A stretch of 49,785 bases of DNA from an uncultured Bacteroides sp. (GCA_947574505.1 CANPJW010000018.1:1-49785), one strand, 5' to 3'. Shown: positions 16,878-27,616, counted from the stretch's first letter. The notes: generated by a model from the letters alone, not told the origin. A program made the numbers and translations.

Positions 16878-19800
16878 ATGAATAAAAAAACAAAACTGCT
16901 TTCAATCCTTGGATTGGTGACAGCTATCCTGTTTTTGTTCTCATCGGAGGTGTTGGCCCAATCCTTATCTATCAGTGGTAAGGTAATTGACAAAAACAGT
17001 CAGGAGCCTGTAATTGGGGCCAGTGTTTTAATTGAAGGAACCTCAAACGGTACAATAACCGATTTGGATGGTAACTTTATGCTTTCTAATGTTCCTTCCA
17101 AAGGAAATTTAGTTGTGTCTTACATTGGTTATGCTACGCAAACTCTTCCTATTAATGGGAGGACTAGTTTCAGTGTTGTATTGGCTGAAGATACCGAAAC
17201 GTTGGATGAAGTTGTTGTAATAGGTTATGGCGTACAGAAAAAAGTGAATCTTACCGGATCTGTGTCTTCAGTGAAAGGAGATGCATTGGAACGTCGTCCG
17301 GTAGCTGATGCCACACAGAGTTTGCAAGGGATGGTTCCGGGGCTGTTGGTGAGCAACTCAAATACGGGTCGTCCGGGAGCTAGTGGTACGTTGACTTTGC
17401 GTGGACAAGGCAATCTGGATAATAATGCGAATCCTTATATTTTGGTTGATGGAGTGGAAATGAGTCTCTCGGACGTGAACCCGAATGATATTGAAAGTAT
17501 TTCTGTATTGAAAGATGCTGCTGCTTGTGCCATTTATGGTGCACGTGCGGCGTATGGTGTCATTTTGGTCACTACCAAGAAAGGTGAGGAAGGTAAAATG
17601 CGTGTAAATTACCAAGGAAACGTAGGTTGGAGTACGCCGACTGTATTGCCTGATATGGTTGATTCCTATGAATTTGCTCAGTATTGGAATGCCGGATGTA
17701 TCAATGCAGGTTCTCCTCGTTTGTATAGTGAGGAAAAAATGGGTTTATTACAGCAATATATTAAAGATCCCAGTAGTGTGGATCCTTGGTTCGAACTTCC
17801 TAAAAATTCTAATATGAACCCGGCATTCGAAAATTCAGAATTAGGAGTAGGAAATACTAATTATTTCGATTTGCATTATAAGGATTGGGCATTCAAGCAA
17901 AATCATAATCTCAGCTTGAGTGGGGGTGGCAAAAAAGCACAATATTATATTTCTGGTGGTTATTATTCGGAAGATGGTATTCTCCGTTATGCCGATATGG
18001 ATTTCAGCCGTTATAATTTTGCCGCTAATATTTCTTCTCAGATTACCGATTGGATGAAGGTAAAAGTAAATACGAAGTTTATGCATTCCGATGAGGATAC
18101 TCCTTTTGGTGACGGAGGGCTTAGTGAAGGCTTTTATCATTCATTGGCACGTTTCCGTCCTACAGTTGCTCCTATTGATCCGAATGGGCATTTTACAGAA
18201 CTGACTATGATTCCTTATTTGCAGAGTGGTACGTATACAAATACTCAACGTGACCGTTTTAGTTTAACGGCAGGTTTAGATATCCAGCCTGTGAAAAACT
18301 GGTTTATCTTTTTTGATTATACATATAAATTGATGGATTTGGAATATGAGGCATTGAACGTGAGCCCGTTAATTTATGGGGCTGACGGGGTGAGTACTTC
18401 GAAAGGTGTGCGTGATGAGTTGGGTGTATCACCCGATGGCAAGTTTACCCGTTATTATGCGCATACTCGCTACCAATCTATAAATTTATATTCGAATTAT
18501 CTCTTTACTTTGGGAGACAAGCATAATTTTACCGTAATGGCAGGTTATCAGGAAGAAAATAATGACTATAGTTATATGAAGAACTCGATTACCGGACTTT
18601 ATTCAACTTCAAATCCTAATGTAGGTATGGGAACCGGTGATAAGACGGTAGTCGATACTCGTAATGGTTGGGCAACCCGTGGCTTTTTCGGACGTGTGAA
18701 TTATGATTATGACGGACGTTATCTTCTTGAATTGAATGGACGATATGATGGTTCGTCACGTTTTGCCAAAGGTAATCGTTGGGGCTTCTTTCCATCTGCA
18801 TCTTTAGGATGGAATATTACCCGGGAACAGTTTATGATGCCGATAGCCGATGTAGTTTCCAACTTGAAACTCCGTGCTTCTTACGGATTACTGGGCAATC
18901 AGGCGGGTGCGGCCCTTTATACTTTTGCCGCTACTATGGATTTGAATGATAAATTGGGAAATTATATATTCTCGGATGGACGCCACATCTTTACTAAGGC
19001 CCCTGCCGTAGTCAACCCGAATACGACTTGGGAAAAGGTAGAGAGTAAGAATATAGGTTTGGATTTCGGTTTCTTTGGTAATTCGTTGACCGGTTCTTTT
19101 GATGTTTTTCAACGTGATACGAAGGATATGTTAGGACCTACGGTGGATTTCCCGGATTTCTTTGGTGCAGACGCTCCTAAAACCAATAATGCCCGTATGC
19201 GTAACCGTGGTTGGGAATTGGTGCTGAATTATCGTGGAAAAATTGGAAAGGATATTGACTATAGCATAGGTGGTTCTCTTTCGGATGCTACTGCTGAAGT
19301 GACTGAATATGAAGGAACTAGAACAAATCCTAAAGATAATTGGTATAAAGGAAAGAAAGCTGGTGAAATTTGGGGATATCGGGCGGACGGACTGATCCAG
19401 ACTCAGGCAGAGGCTGATGAGTATAATAATACCTATGATTTATCTTTTATTAGCGGAAAACCTTGGACACCGGGGGATGTGAAATATCGTGATCTGAATG
19501 GAGATAAGAAAATCAATAATGGGCTTAATACGTTGGATGATATGGGCGATATGACGGTGATTGGTAATACCACTCCCCGTTATCAATATACCATTAACGG
19601 TTCAATTAGCTGGAAAGGTGTAACCGTAAGTGCCATGTTCCAAGGAGTGGCTAAACGAGATTGGGATCCTGGTACCGGAGCTTATTTTTGGGGAAGCGGA
19701 CCTTATGCGCAAGTGACGGTGTTTAAAGAGCATTTGGATTATTGGAGTGAAACAAATACAGGGGCTTATTATCCGAAACCTTATATTCATACGGCAGGAG

Positions 19801-20099
19801 GGGTGGTTCCTTTCCGTAATAAGACAATGACGCTTAGTGACCGTTATCTCCAGAGTGGTGCTTATTGCCGTCTGAAAAATCTGACAGTGAGTTATGATAT
19901 CCCTGCCGTATGGACAAAAAAGGTAGGGTTACAGAAGGTGCAGGTGTTTTTCTCTGGTGAGAATTTGTTGACTTTTACCACTTTGAAAGGAATGTTTGAT
20001 CCGGAAGCTATCTTTACCAAGAATGATTACACGGCTGAAGGTGGAAAGAACTATCCTATGAACAAGGTGATATCTTTTGGTCTAGTTGTTAACTTATAA
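16878..20099 (+). CDS. SusC-like TonB-dependent outer membrane receptor of the HTCS locus
   Basis: 1073 residues. Signal peptide with cleavage near VLAQ (25-28), carboxypeptidase-regulatory-like domain (about 31-103), TonB-box-like DEVVVIGYG (110-118), plug domain (about 120-235, with ISVLKDAAACAIYGARAAYGV) and a full-length beta-barrel ending in GLVVNL. It imports oligosaccharides across the outer membrane with the SusD encoded next. The promoter with the 21-bp-spaced repeat suggests control by the local HTCS. The sulfatase and GH95 fucosidase encoded nearby point to a sulfated, fucosylated glycan; the receptor sequence does not itself show the substrate. Confidence 0.95.
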   Translation: MNKKTKLLSILGLVTAILFLFSSEVLAQSLSISGKVIDKNSQEPVIGASVLIEGTSNGTITDLDGNFMLSNVPSKGNLVVSYIGYATQTLPINGRTSFSVVLAEDTETLDEVVVIGYGVQKKVNLTGSVSSVKGDALERRPVADATQSLQGMVPGLLVSNSNTGRPGASGTLTLRGQGNLDNNANPYILVDGVEMSLSDVNPNDIESISVLKDAAACAIYGARAAYGVILVTTKKGEEGKMRVNYQGNVGWSTPTVLPDMVDSYEFAQYWNAGCINAGSPRLYSEEKMGLLQQYIKDPSSVDPWFELPKNSNMNPAFENSELGVGNTNYFDLHYKDWAFKQNHNLSLSGGGKKAQYYISGGYYSEDGILRYADMDFSRYNFAANISSQITDWMKVKVNTKFMHSDEDTPFGDGGLSEGFYHSLARFRPTVAPIDPNGHFTELTMIPYLQSGTYTNTQRDRFSLTAGLDIQPVKNWFIFFDYTYKLMDLEYEALNVSPLIYGADGVSTSKGVRDELGVSPDGKFTRYYAHTRYQSINLYSNYLFTLGDKHNFTVMAGYQEENNDYSYMKNSITGLYSTSNPNVGMGTGDKTVVDTRNGWATRGFFGRVNYDYDGRYLLELNGRYDGSSRFAKGNRWGFFPSASLGWNITREQFMMPIADVVSNLKLRASYGLLGNQAGAALYTFAATMDLNDKLGNYIFSDGRHIFTKAPAVVNPNTTWEKVESKNIGLDFGFFGNSLTGSFDVFQRDTKDMLGPTVDFPDFFGADAPKTNNARMRNRGWELVLNYRGKIGKDIDYSIGGSLSDATAEVTEYEGTRTNPKDNWYKGKKAGEIWGYRADGLIQTQAEADEYNNTYDLSFISGKPWTPGDVKYRDLNGDKKINNGLNTLDDMGDMTVIGNTTPRYQYTINGSISWKGVTVSAMFQGVAKRDWDPGTGAYFWGSGPYAQVTVFKEHLDYWSETNTGAYYPKPYIHTAGGVVPFRNKTMTLSDRYLQSGAYCRLKNLTVSYDIPAVWTKKVGLQKVQVFFSGENLLTFTTLKGMFDPEAIFTKNDYTAEGGKNYPMNKVISFGLVVNL

Positions 20100-20103
20100 T
20101 TTG

Positions 20104-21966
20104 ATGAATATTATGAAGAAAAGAAATATATTTTTTGGTCTGGTTTTGATGTTAGGTCTTACCGGTTGCTATGATTTGGATAAGATGCCTGAAGGGGTAC
20201 TGTCTACGACGATTCCTTTTGCAAGTACGGGGGAAATGAGAAATTATCTGGATCAATTCTATCAGACAGGTAATTATAAATATGACTATGTCAGCTTTGG
20301 TGATGGAATGCGTGCGCAAGGTTTTGATGCCGGTGGTGGACAATATATTGCCGGGGCAGATACACATAGTGATAATATGGCTTCCAGTTCGGTTAGTACC
20401 CGTTTGGCAGGTGAAACGACATTGAGTAGTGCGGTCAAACTGCAAAATTATACAGCTATCCGTAATTTAAATTTTATGCTGTGTAATTTAGATAATTGTG
20501 TGGAAAAAGGATCTGCTGATTATAATCAGTATGTGGGTGAGGCTTATTATTTCCGCGCATGGTATTATTATCAGATGTTTATCAGCTATGGGCGCCTGAC
20601 GTGGGTGAACACTCCGCTTGATCCTAATATGGAAGAAATGAAATTGCCTCGTGCTAACCGCACGATTATTGCCGACAGTATTTTGGCTGATCTGGATAAA
20701 GCGGTGATGTATCTCAATACTCAGAACAATAGTGCTACCATGCGGATTCATAAAGATGTGGCGCGTGCTTTGAAAAGTGAAGTGGCCTTGTTTGAAGGAA
20801 CTTGGGAAAAATACCATAAAGCGAAAAATGATAAGTTTTTTGATTCTACGGTGACCGATGAAAAAATTCGCGATTATTTTAATCAGGCTGTTGCAGCTGC
20901 AAAAGAAGTGATGGATCGTGGCGTATGGGCCATTTATAATACTGGTAACAAATTGGATGATTATCGTCAGATGTTTCAGACTACAGATTTATCGGGTAAT
21001 CCGGAAGTACTTTGGTATAAACAGTATGATGGAGATCAGATTGGTAATAATGTAAACCGTTACTTAAATCAAGGAGGAGGGAGTGTAGGTGTTACGGCTT
21101 CATTAGTGGATGATTATCTGACAATTGATGGTAAACCGTTTGTTGGTGATGAGCGGATTGAAGCGAAAAAGGTGTTCGGGAATGAATTGCAGCCGACTTT
21201 GCGTGATCCGCGTTTGTCACAGACTGTTTGTATGCCGGGGCAGCAATTACGTCCGGATGACAAGGCTCCTTATTATGTTGTACCGCCATTGATTGGTACT
21301 TCATCCTATAATCAGAATATGACTGGTTATTCTTTATTAAAACATGTGCAAATTGATTATACGGGCAGTCTGGATGCCGAGTTCAAGGGAGCCACACCGG
21401 CTATTCAGTTCCGTTATGCAGATATCTTGCTGAATTATGCGGAAGCTCTGGCTGAACTGGATGGTGTGGGGAATGCGCAGAAAATTATTGATGCCTTGCA
21501 ACCTTTACGTGACCGTGTAGGCATGCCTCCGGTGGATTTTGACAGGGAATATAATCAGGAAGCTGATTATGGTTTCCGCAATCTTGATAAGTATATTCAG
21601 GCTGTACGTCGTGAACGCCGGGTTGAAAAAGCCTGTGAAGGACGCCGTCAGGAAGATATCATGCGCTGGGCTGCTGCGGACGAATTAATAGTGAGCAAAT
21701 GGCCGAAAGGTGCGCTCTTTGTGGGAAGTAATCTTGAGAACCATCCTGTATATGGTGATAAGTTAATTTATGATCAAGCTTCAGGAAATAATCTTTTCCT
21801 GACAGGCAAGCCCGGGGATCCGTTGCGCTATATTATACCTACGAATCCTGCAGGGTATGAATCGGGTTGGAAGTTTGATGTCAACCGTGACTATCTGTTA
21901 CCCATTCAGACACGTATGTTAGGAGATTTGACCGGTGGTATGTGGGAGCAAAATCCCGGATGGTAG
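20104..21966 (+). CDS. SusD/RagB-like surface lipoprotein of the HTCS locus
   Basis: 620 residues from ATG 20104; ATG 20113 (MKKRNIFFG) is an equally good start. The frame is open upstream into the end of susC but has no ATG there. The lipobox Cys is residue 22 (GLTGC) and is followed by YDLDK, an acidic surface-export pattern. The C-terminal half carries RagB/SusD family signatures: IQFRYADILLNYAEALAELD at about 435 and AVRRERRVEKACEGRRQEDIMRW-type sequence, then a closing segment with LLPIQTRML and NPGW. It forms the ligand-binding lid over SusC. It is somewhat longer than a typical 500-570-residue SusD. Confidence 0.93.
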   Translation: MNIMKKRNIFFGLVLMLGLTGCYDLDKMPEGVLSTTIPFASTGEMRNYLDQFYQTGNYKYDYVSFGDGMRAQGFDAGGGQYIAGADTHSDNMASSSVSTRLAGETTLSSAVKLQNYTAIRNLNFMLCNLDNCVEKGSADYNQYVGEAYYFRAWYYYQMFISYGRLTWVNTPLDPNMEEMKLPRANRTIIADSILADLDKAVMYLNTQNNSATMRIHKDVARALKSEVALFEGTWEKYHKAKNDKFFDSTVTDEKIRDYFNQAVAAAKEVMDRGVWAIYNTGNKLDDYRQMFQTTDLSGNPEVLWYKQYDGDQIGNNVNRYLNQGGGSVGVTASLVDDYLTIDGKPFVGDERIEAKKVFGNELQPTLRDPRLSQTVCMPGQQLRPDDKAPYYVVPPLIGTSSYNQNMTGYSLLKHVQIDYTGSLDAEFKGATPAIQFRYADILLNYAEALAELDGVGNAQKIIDALQPLRDRVGMPPVDFDREYNQEADYGFRNLDKYIQAVRRERRVEKACEGRRQEDIMRWAAADELIVSKWPKGALFVGSNLENHPVYGDKLIYDQASGNNLFLTGKPGDPLRYIIPTNPAGYESGWKFDVNRDYLLPIQTRMLGDLTGGMWEQNPGW

Positions 21967-21988
21967 GAATTATGTTAATAAAAAAGAT

Positions 21989-23563
21989 ATGAATAGAGTA
22001 ACACCTGTGTTATTATATTCTTTGACGGGGGCAGCGGTGTTGTCATCGCTGTCTTCCTGCAAAGAAAAGAAATCTGAAGAGGTAAAAAAGCCGATGAATG
22101 TGGTCTATATCATGTGTGACGACCATTCTTATCAGACGATCAGTGCCTATGACCAACGTTATATGCAGACACCCAATATTGACCGGATAGCCAATGAGGG
22201 TGTCCGTTTCACAAACAGCTTTGTAGCAAACTCTCTGAGTGGTCCCAGCCGTGCCTGCATGCTGACCGGTAAACATAGTCATGCCAATGGATTTACGGAT
22301 AATACCACCACATTTGACGGTAACCAGCAGACTTTCCCGAAACTGCTTCAGGCTAATGGCTATCAGACTGCTATGATCGGTAAATGGCATCTGGTATCTG
22401 AACCTACCGGATTTAATTATTGGGACATCCTGATAGGACAAGGGGATTATTATAATCCGAAATTTATTAAAAATGGCGAACGGGTACAACGGGAAGGCTA
22501 TGCTACCAATATTGTGACAGATTTGGCAATAAATTGGATGGACAGCATCCGGGACAAGAGTAAACCATTCTGTCTTTTTATTCATCATAAGGCGCCTCAT
22601 CGTACCTGGATGCCTGATCTTTGTGACCTTGACTTGTATGATGATGTAACTTATCCGATGCCCGAAAACTTCTATGATAAATATGAAGGCAGAATTCCTG
22701 CATCCAAGCAGGAAATGAGCATTATAAAGGATATGGATTTGGTGTATGACCTGAAGATGGCGGACAAGGAGAATGAGATCCATACCACAACGGGACTGGA
22801 AGAAGCGGGCAGAAATATGTATAATGCTCTGAATCCGGAACAGAAGGCTGTTTGGGACAAGCATTATGATCCTATCATTGCCAAATTCAAACAGGATAAG
22901 TTAACGGGTAAGGCTTTGGCTGAGTGGAAATATCAGCAATATATGCATGATTATATGCGGGTTATCCATTCCATAGACCGTAATGTGGGGCGTGTTTTGA
23001 AGTATTTGGAAGAGAACGGATTGATGGAAAATACGATGATTGTCTATACTTCCGACCAGGGATTCTATATGGGAGAACATGGTTGGTTTGACAAGCGTTT
23101 TATGTACGAAGAGTCTTTCCGTACCCCCTTGCTGGTCCGTTTGCCGGGAGGAAAGAAAGGTGATGTTGATGAGATGGTGCAAAATATTGATTATGGTCCT
23201 ACTATATTGGACCTTGCAGGGGTGGAGGTACCGGCAGATATGCATGGAGTTTCTTTCTTGCCTTTGCTGAAGGGGGAGAAAGTGCCTGACTGGCGTAAAT
23301 CATTGTATTATCATTTTTATGAATACCCGGCTGAACATGCTGTCCGCCGCCATTATGGTGTACGTACAGAACGTTATAAATTGATGCATTTTTATAATGA
23401 CATAGACTGTTGGGAACTATATGATTTACAGGAAGATCCTATGGAGATGCATAATATCTACGGACAACCTGGAACGGAAGAGTTGGTTAAAGAATTGAAG
23501 ACGGAATTATTACGTCTCCAAGTTCAGTATGATGACCCTATTCGTAACATTTACAAGGATTGA
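21989..23563 (+). CDS. S1-family Ser-type sulfatase lipoprotein
   Basis: 524 residues from ATG 21989. The signal peptide ends at a lipobox with Cys24 (LSSC), so it is probably tethered facing the periplasm or the surface. The alkaline-phosphatase-fold sulfatase motifs are present: metal ligands in MCDDH (42-46), and the maturation motif S-G-P-S-R at 84-88 within SGPSRACMLTG. The active-site residue is Ser84, which must be converted to formylglycine by an anaerobic sulfatase-maturating enzyme, as is normal for Bacteroides. Later blocks IGKWHL and TSDQGFYMGEHGWFDKRFMY are also typical. It resembles sulfatases that act on sulfated N-acetylglucosamine, but this assignment is tentative. The gene follows susD and probably shares its transcript. 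Confidence 0.92.
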   Translation: MNRVTPVLLYSLTGAAVLSSLSSCKEKKSEEVKKPMNVVYIMCDDHSYQTISAYDQRYMQTPNIDRIANEGVRFTNSFVANSLSGPSRACMLTGKHSHANGFTDNTTTFDGNQQTFPKLLQANGYQTAMIGKWHLVSEPTGFNYWDILIGQGDYYNPKFIKNGERVQREGYATNIVTDLAINWMDSIRDKSKPFCLFIHHKAPHRTWMPDLCDLDLYDDVTYPMPENFYDKYEGRIPASKQEMSIIKDMDLVYDLKMADKENEIHTTTGLEEAGRNMYNALNPEQKAVWDKHYDPIIAKFKQDKLTGKALAEWKYQQYMHDYMRVIHSIDRNVGRVLKYLEENGLMENTMIVYTSDQGFYMGEHGWFDKRFMYEESFRTPLLVRLPGGKKGDVDEMVQNIDYGPTILDLAGVEVPADMHGVSFLPLLKGEKVPDWRKSLYYHFYEYPAEHAVRRHYGVRTERYKLMHFYNDIDCWELYDLQEDPMEMHNIYGQPGTEELVKELKTELLRLQVQYDDPIRNIYKD

Positions 23564-23600
23564 CAACCTAATCTGACCTAAATTTAACATAGCATGAAGT

Positions 23601-23647
23601 ATTCCCGGTCTTTCTGTTTTCAAGAAGGTCGGGAATCTTTTTTTCTA
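23601..23647 (+). terminator. Terminator of the sulfatase, overlapping the 3' end of the HTCS gene
   Basis: ATTCCCG (23601-23607) pairs with CGGGAAT (23630-23636), with a partly paired inner region, followed by a run of T residues (23638-23644). The T-run and the right arm lie inside the last codons of the convergent HTCS gene. Confidence 0.65.
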
Positions 23648-26600
23648 TAATCGGACGGACTCATTCCCATTGCATTTTTGAATACAGTGCTGAAATTGCG
23701 TGAATGCTTGAATCCTGACTGTTCTGCTACTTCGCTTATGGACAGTGTGGTGGCATCTAGTAATTTACGGGCATATTCCAAACGGCATTTTATGATGTAT
23801 TCACTGATGCCTATATCCATCATTCCTTTAGTCTTGTTGTAGAGTGACGCACGGCTCATTCCCATTTGCTTTGCTATGAAATTGACATCCATATCCACAT
23901 TGCTGATATTTTCATTGACAATGCGGCTGAATTGAAGCATCAGCTGCTCATTGATGTGATTCAGATTTTCTTGTTTGGGTATAGGGATATCTATGGTGGC
24001 ATAGTGCTTTTTCACGATGTTGTGATTATGCATGATATTCTGTATCTGGATAGAAAGTAAATCCATGTCAAACGGTTTGGTTATATAGGCTTCTGCTCCT
24101 GTTTTGTATCCTTCTTCTATACTGGCGTCATCGACACAGGAAGTAAGCAGTATCACAGGCATATAGTTTAAGTCTGGTTTTTGTTTGATATAGCGGCATA
24201 GTTCAAATCCGTTCATGCGGGGCATTTTGACATCACTTAATACAATTTGGGGGCGTTGTGACGTAAGGATAGGAAGAGCTTCCATGCCATCATGAGCTTC
24301 ATACACTTCTTCAAACAGAACTTGTAGGTTGCAAATCAGGTAATTACATAAGTCGCGATCATCTTCCACTATTAGAATAGAATGAAATTTCTCTATGCTG
24401 TCTTGTTGAGGTTGTTTGTAATCGATGTCGGCTGATAGATGCAATGCATCATTCAAATAGGTTTGAGGTGTAGATTGAATGTCGGCGGCTTCCTGTCTAT
24501 ACGGTAATGTGAAAAAGAAAGTCGCTCCTTTGGTTTCATTATTTTGGGCTCCGATGATGCCTCCGTGCATTTCTACCAGTTGCTTGGCGTATGACAAGCC
24601 GATTCCGTTACCTTGAAAGCTATGTTTACCCTGATAGAAGCGAGTGAATAAATTGGCTATATCTTCTTCTTGAAGACCTATTCCCTCATCTTTTATAGTT
24701 ACCCGTACACGGCTTCCATTACCTTCGAGGTAAGTGGAAACAGTGACAGTAGAATTTTCTTCGCTGAATTTATAGGCATTTGTCAATAGGTTGTTAACGA
24801 CGATTTCACATTGACTGCGGTCAAAATACATAGTTTCTATGGTAGTGTCAGGAGTAAATGCCAATGAGATATTACGTAACGAAAGTTCATCCTTGAAATC
24901 ATTTAGGATACTTTGCAACCATTCGTTGAAGGGCGTGGAAGACATGCGCAGGATATTTTTCTCTACTTCCATCTTGCGCATATTCAGAATCATGTCAATG
25001 ATGTTTTTCATTTGTCGTGCTTGCTTGAACGCACCATATAGTTTGCCACGGAGTTCATAGGGGATTTGTTTGCTGTTTGTAAGTTGTTTCAACGGTGTAT
25101 AAATTAAGGTTAAAGGGGTACGCAGTTCATGGTTGATATTGATCAAAGCTTTCACTTTTTCCTTGTAGATGGTACGTTCCTGTTCCTTGTATTTCCGTTT
25201 CAGTTGACGGTCGTGAGCTTTTATGATATAGATAATGAAAAGAATGATGATGGCCGCACATAATAGGATGAACCAGGATTGTTGCCACCACGGAGGAAGG
25301 ACAGTGAATTTCAGCAAAGTGAATTCAGGACTCCAGCTACCATCGTTCTGTGTACATTGAACCGTTATTTTATAGTCGCCCGGAGAAATGGTATGTAAAA
25401 CAAGATGGGGACGGGATGTTTCTGTGTATTCTGTGTTCAGCCCTTTTATACGGAACCGGTAGATGCGCTTGTGAAATACATTTCCCCCTTCCAGTTGTGT
25501 ATGTATTTTTAGGGAGGAGAAATTATAAGGAATTTCCATAGTTGATCGGGGGATGAAGTGAACTGTTGTGCCGTTCAATGCTATTTCTTGCAACTTAAGT
25601 GTGATGGGAGGTGGAGCCGAAGCTGGTTTTAAAGCTTTGTTGATTCGTACCAATCCCTCGGAGCCACCCATGTATATGTTGCCGTCACTTGCCACCAATG
25701 CAGGTTTGGCTAAAAAGTCGTTAGGTAATATGCCGTCCATCTCATTGTAGATGACAAAATGATTTTTATGTGGATTATAAGCGTATATGATTCCCAATGA
25801 CCCCATCCATACGATGCCTTCATGGTCAATGACTAAAGAAGTGATTACGTCATTTCCATCGGGTAGCTTTAATGGCTCTTTACGGTTTGAGGGCAGGTGA
25901 ATTCTGGTGACTCCATTAGGTTCGGCTATCCATAGAGTCCCTAAAGAATCAATGCTTGCAGCTAATATCTGGTTATTTTTCTCATAAGCTATGGTTTCGT
26001 ATTCGTTTTTCTCTTTGTTGTATTGGAATACATTGTTTCGGTCATGAAAAAATGGATAAGTACGGTATTTTCCAATATAGATCCAGGAATATTGTAATTG
26101 TTTGTTCTTGAAGTGGATGGGAATAAGTTGTTGGCTTCCGGGAATATATCGGTAAAAAGCATTACCGTATAGTTCTATTTCGTTCCGATCATTAACTCGT
26201 ATATTGGTGGGTGCACTGGAGCTTGCCAGCTTTGCTTCTGCATCTTTGTCCGGAAGAGAGAAGCGCTGGTAGTTTCCTGTCTTTTTATTGAAGCGGAAGA
26301 TTCCTTTTGAAAAACTGGATGCTAGCAGTTCGGTTTCGGATAAAGGGCAAATGGATACTATTTTTTCTCCCAATGTTTGCGGATAGTGGGTAAAACGTTC
26401 CGTTTGCGGGTCAAAGCAGTTGATACCGCCTCCGTCCGTACCAATCCAGATCCGTCCGTCTTTATCTTCCCATAGGCATAAGGGGCATTTGTCGGACAAG
26501 CCTGAGGCTGGGTTTTGTGCAGCTTTGGTATAGGTAGTGATAAAACCTTTTTCTGCTCCTAGTACGCCTTCCCGCACCATACCTATCCACATGTGGTTGT

Positions 26601-27507
26601 TGCTGTGGCATAGGCATGTGACTGAATTGGCAGGGAATTGCCGGTTTTCTTTGTTTGATAAGATTTGAATATCATGAGTGTCCGGATAGATTATATTCAC
26701 TCCGCCGCCATCTGTTGCCAGCCAAATGGCTTTATCCCATTCTGTTATATCAAGAACGATATCGTTGCTCAAGTTTGAATTACGGGTATTATAGGAGGTC
26801 AGCAGTTGTCCATCCTGATTATAACATTTTACTCCTTGCCCGTAGAAGGAAACCCAGTAACGTCCGGAGGAATCCTTATATAGATCGTATGCATTGGATG
26901 ATTCACCGAATGGAGAATCAGTTATTTCTCCTGTATGTTTATTTAATAGCTTTATTTCCCATGCATTGTTTATTATCAGGTAATGAGTGGAGTTGAAAGG
27001 CTCCATCTTGATAATATGGATTCCTGTTGTTTTTAAAGGGATTGCTTTGGAATGTTTTAATTCTTTTTCATATACAAGCAATGTGTCGGTTACAGGTATC
27101 AGCAGCTTGCTTCCTTCAGTTGTTATAATGGAAGCTTTTACCGGCTGATTATGTCGCAGAAAAATTTGCAGGGAATCTTTCTCATATTCATAATAACTGA
27201 TTCCTTGTGAGGTGACCGCCCATATCCGCTCTTCATTATCTCCGAAAATATCGTTGATGTAATGGCTGTTTTTACGTAATAAGTCCGGTAGATTATATTT
27301 CTTGATTTTTTCTCCATTGAAACGATATATTCCCTGAGTGGTTCCGACCCATAATGAACCGTTTTTGTCATCGTATAGGGATATAATAGAGGTTGGAAGC
27401 CCTTCTTTAATAGAAAGTTGTTTAAAATGATAATAAGGACGGTTGATGGAATAAGCTTTTATGATAAAACAACATAGAACCAGGATTACATAGACGGTTT
27501 TTCTCAT
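23620..27507 (-). CDS. Hybrid two-component system regulator (HTCS)
   Basis: 1295 residues with the full HTCS architecture in one chain: signal peptide/N-terminal anchor (1-21), two beta-propellers of regulator repeats in the periplasm (about 30-630, with repeats such as DKNGSLWVGTTQGIYRF and EDKDGRIWIGTDGGGI), a Y_Y_Y domain (about 670-735), one membrane segment (about 745-763), histidine kinase with phospho-acceptor His793 (NHELRTPL), ATPase domain (about 895-1003, with N906/N910 and GNGIGLSYAK), receiver domain (about 1043-1160) with Asp1092 (SDVKMP) and Lys1144, and an AraC-type DNA-binding domain (about 1190-1290). It senses an oligosaccharide in the periplasm and activates its locus. 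It is convergent with the sulfatase gene and has its own constitutive-looking promoter. Confidence 0.97.
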   Translation of the reverse strand: MRKTVYVILVLCCFIIKAYSINRPYYHFKQLSIKEGLPTSIISLYDDKNGSLWVGTTQGIYRFNGEKIKKYNLPDLLRKNSHYINDIFGDNEERIWAVTSQGISYYEYEKDSLQIFLRHNQPVKASIITTEGSKLLIPVTDTLLVYEKELKHSKAIPLKTTGIHIIKMEPFNSTHYLIINNAWEIKLLNKHTGEITDSPFGESSNAYDLYKDSSGRYWVSFYGQGVKCYNQDGQLLTSYNTRNSNLSNDIVLDITEWDKAIWLATDGGGVNIIYPDTHDIQILSNKENRQFPANSVTCLCHSNNHMWIGMVREGVLGAEKGFITTYTKAAQNPASGLSDKCPLCLWEDKDGRIWIGTDGGGINCFDPQTERFTHYPQTLGEKIVSICPLSETELLASSFSKGIFRFNKKTGNYQRFSLPDKDAEAKLASSSAPTNIRVNDRNEIELYGNAFYRYIPGSQQLIPIHFKNKQLQYSWIYIGKYRTYPFFHDRNNVFQYNKEKNEYETIAYEKNNQILAASIDSLGTLWIAEPNGVTRIHLPSNRKEPLKLPDGNDVITSLVIDHEGIVWMGSLGIIYAYNPHKNHFVIYNEMDGILPNDFLAKPALVASDGNIYMGGSEGLVRINKALKPASAPPPITLKLQEIALNGTTVHFIPRSTMEIPYNFSSLKIHTQLEGGNVFHKRIYRFRIKGLNTEYTETSRPHLVLHTISPGDYKITVQCTQNDGSWSPEFTLLKFTVLPPWWQQSWFILLCAAIIILFIIYIIKAHDRQLKRKYKEQERTIYKEKVKALININHELRTPLTLIYTPLKQLTNSKQIPYELRGKLYGAFKQARQMKNIIDMILNMRKMEVEKNILRMSSTPFNEWLQSILNDFKDELSLRNISLAFTPDTTIETMYFDRSQCEIVVNNLLTNAYKFSEENSTVTVSTYLEGNGSRVRVTIKDEGIGLQEEDIANLFTRFYQGKHSFQGNGIGLSYAKQLVEMHGGIIGAQNNETKGATFFFTLPYRQEAADIQSTPQTYLNDALHLSADIDYKQPQQDSIEKFHSILIVEDDRDLCNYLICNLQVLFEEVYEAHDGMEALPILTSQRPQIVLSDVKMPRMNGFELCRYIKQKPDLNYMPVILLTSCVDDASIEEGYKTGAEAYITKPFDMDLLSIQIQNIMHNHNIVKKHYATIDIPIPKQENLNHINEQLMLQFSRIVNENISNVDMDVNFIAKQMGMSRASLYNKTKGMMDIGISEYIIKCRLEYARKLLDATTLSISEVAEQSGFKHSRNFSTVFKNAMGMSPSDYRKKDSRPS

Positions 27508-27538
27508 TCAGATAAGGTCTTAAAAACAAATATTTGTA

Positions 27539-27568
27539 CAAATATAAGAAATAGGTTTTGAAATTCAA
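27539..27568 (-). promoter_or_regulatory. Promoter of the HTCS gene
   Basis: On the minus strand, TTG (27568-27566) is followed after 19 bp by TATATTTG (27546-27539), a complete -33/-7 pair. A perfect 12-bp palindrome, ACAAATATTTGT, lies just downstream at 27526-27537, near the transcript start. The complete promoter contrasts with the -33-less promoters of susC and GH95. Confidence 0.65.
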
Positions 27569-27616
27569 AGCGAAAAGAGGATATTGATAACCGAATGGCT
27601 GTGATATTATATATAA

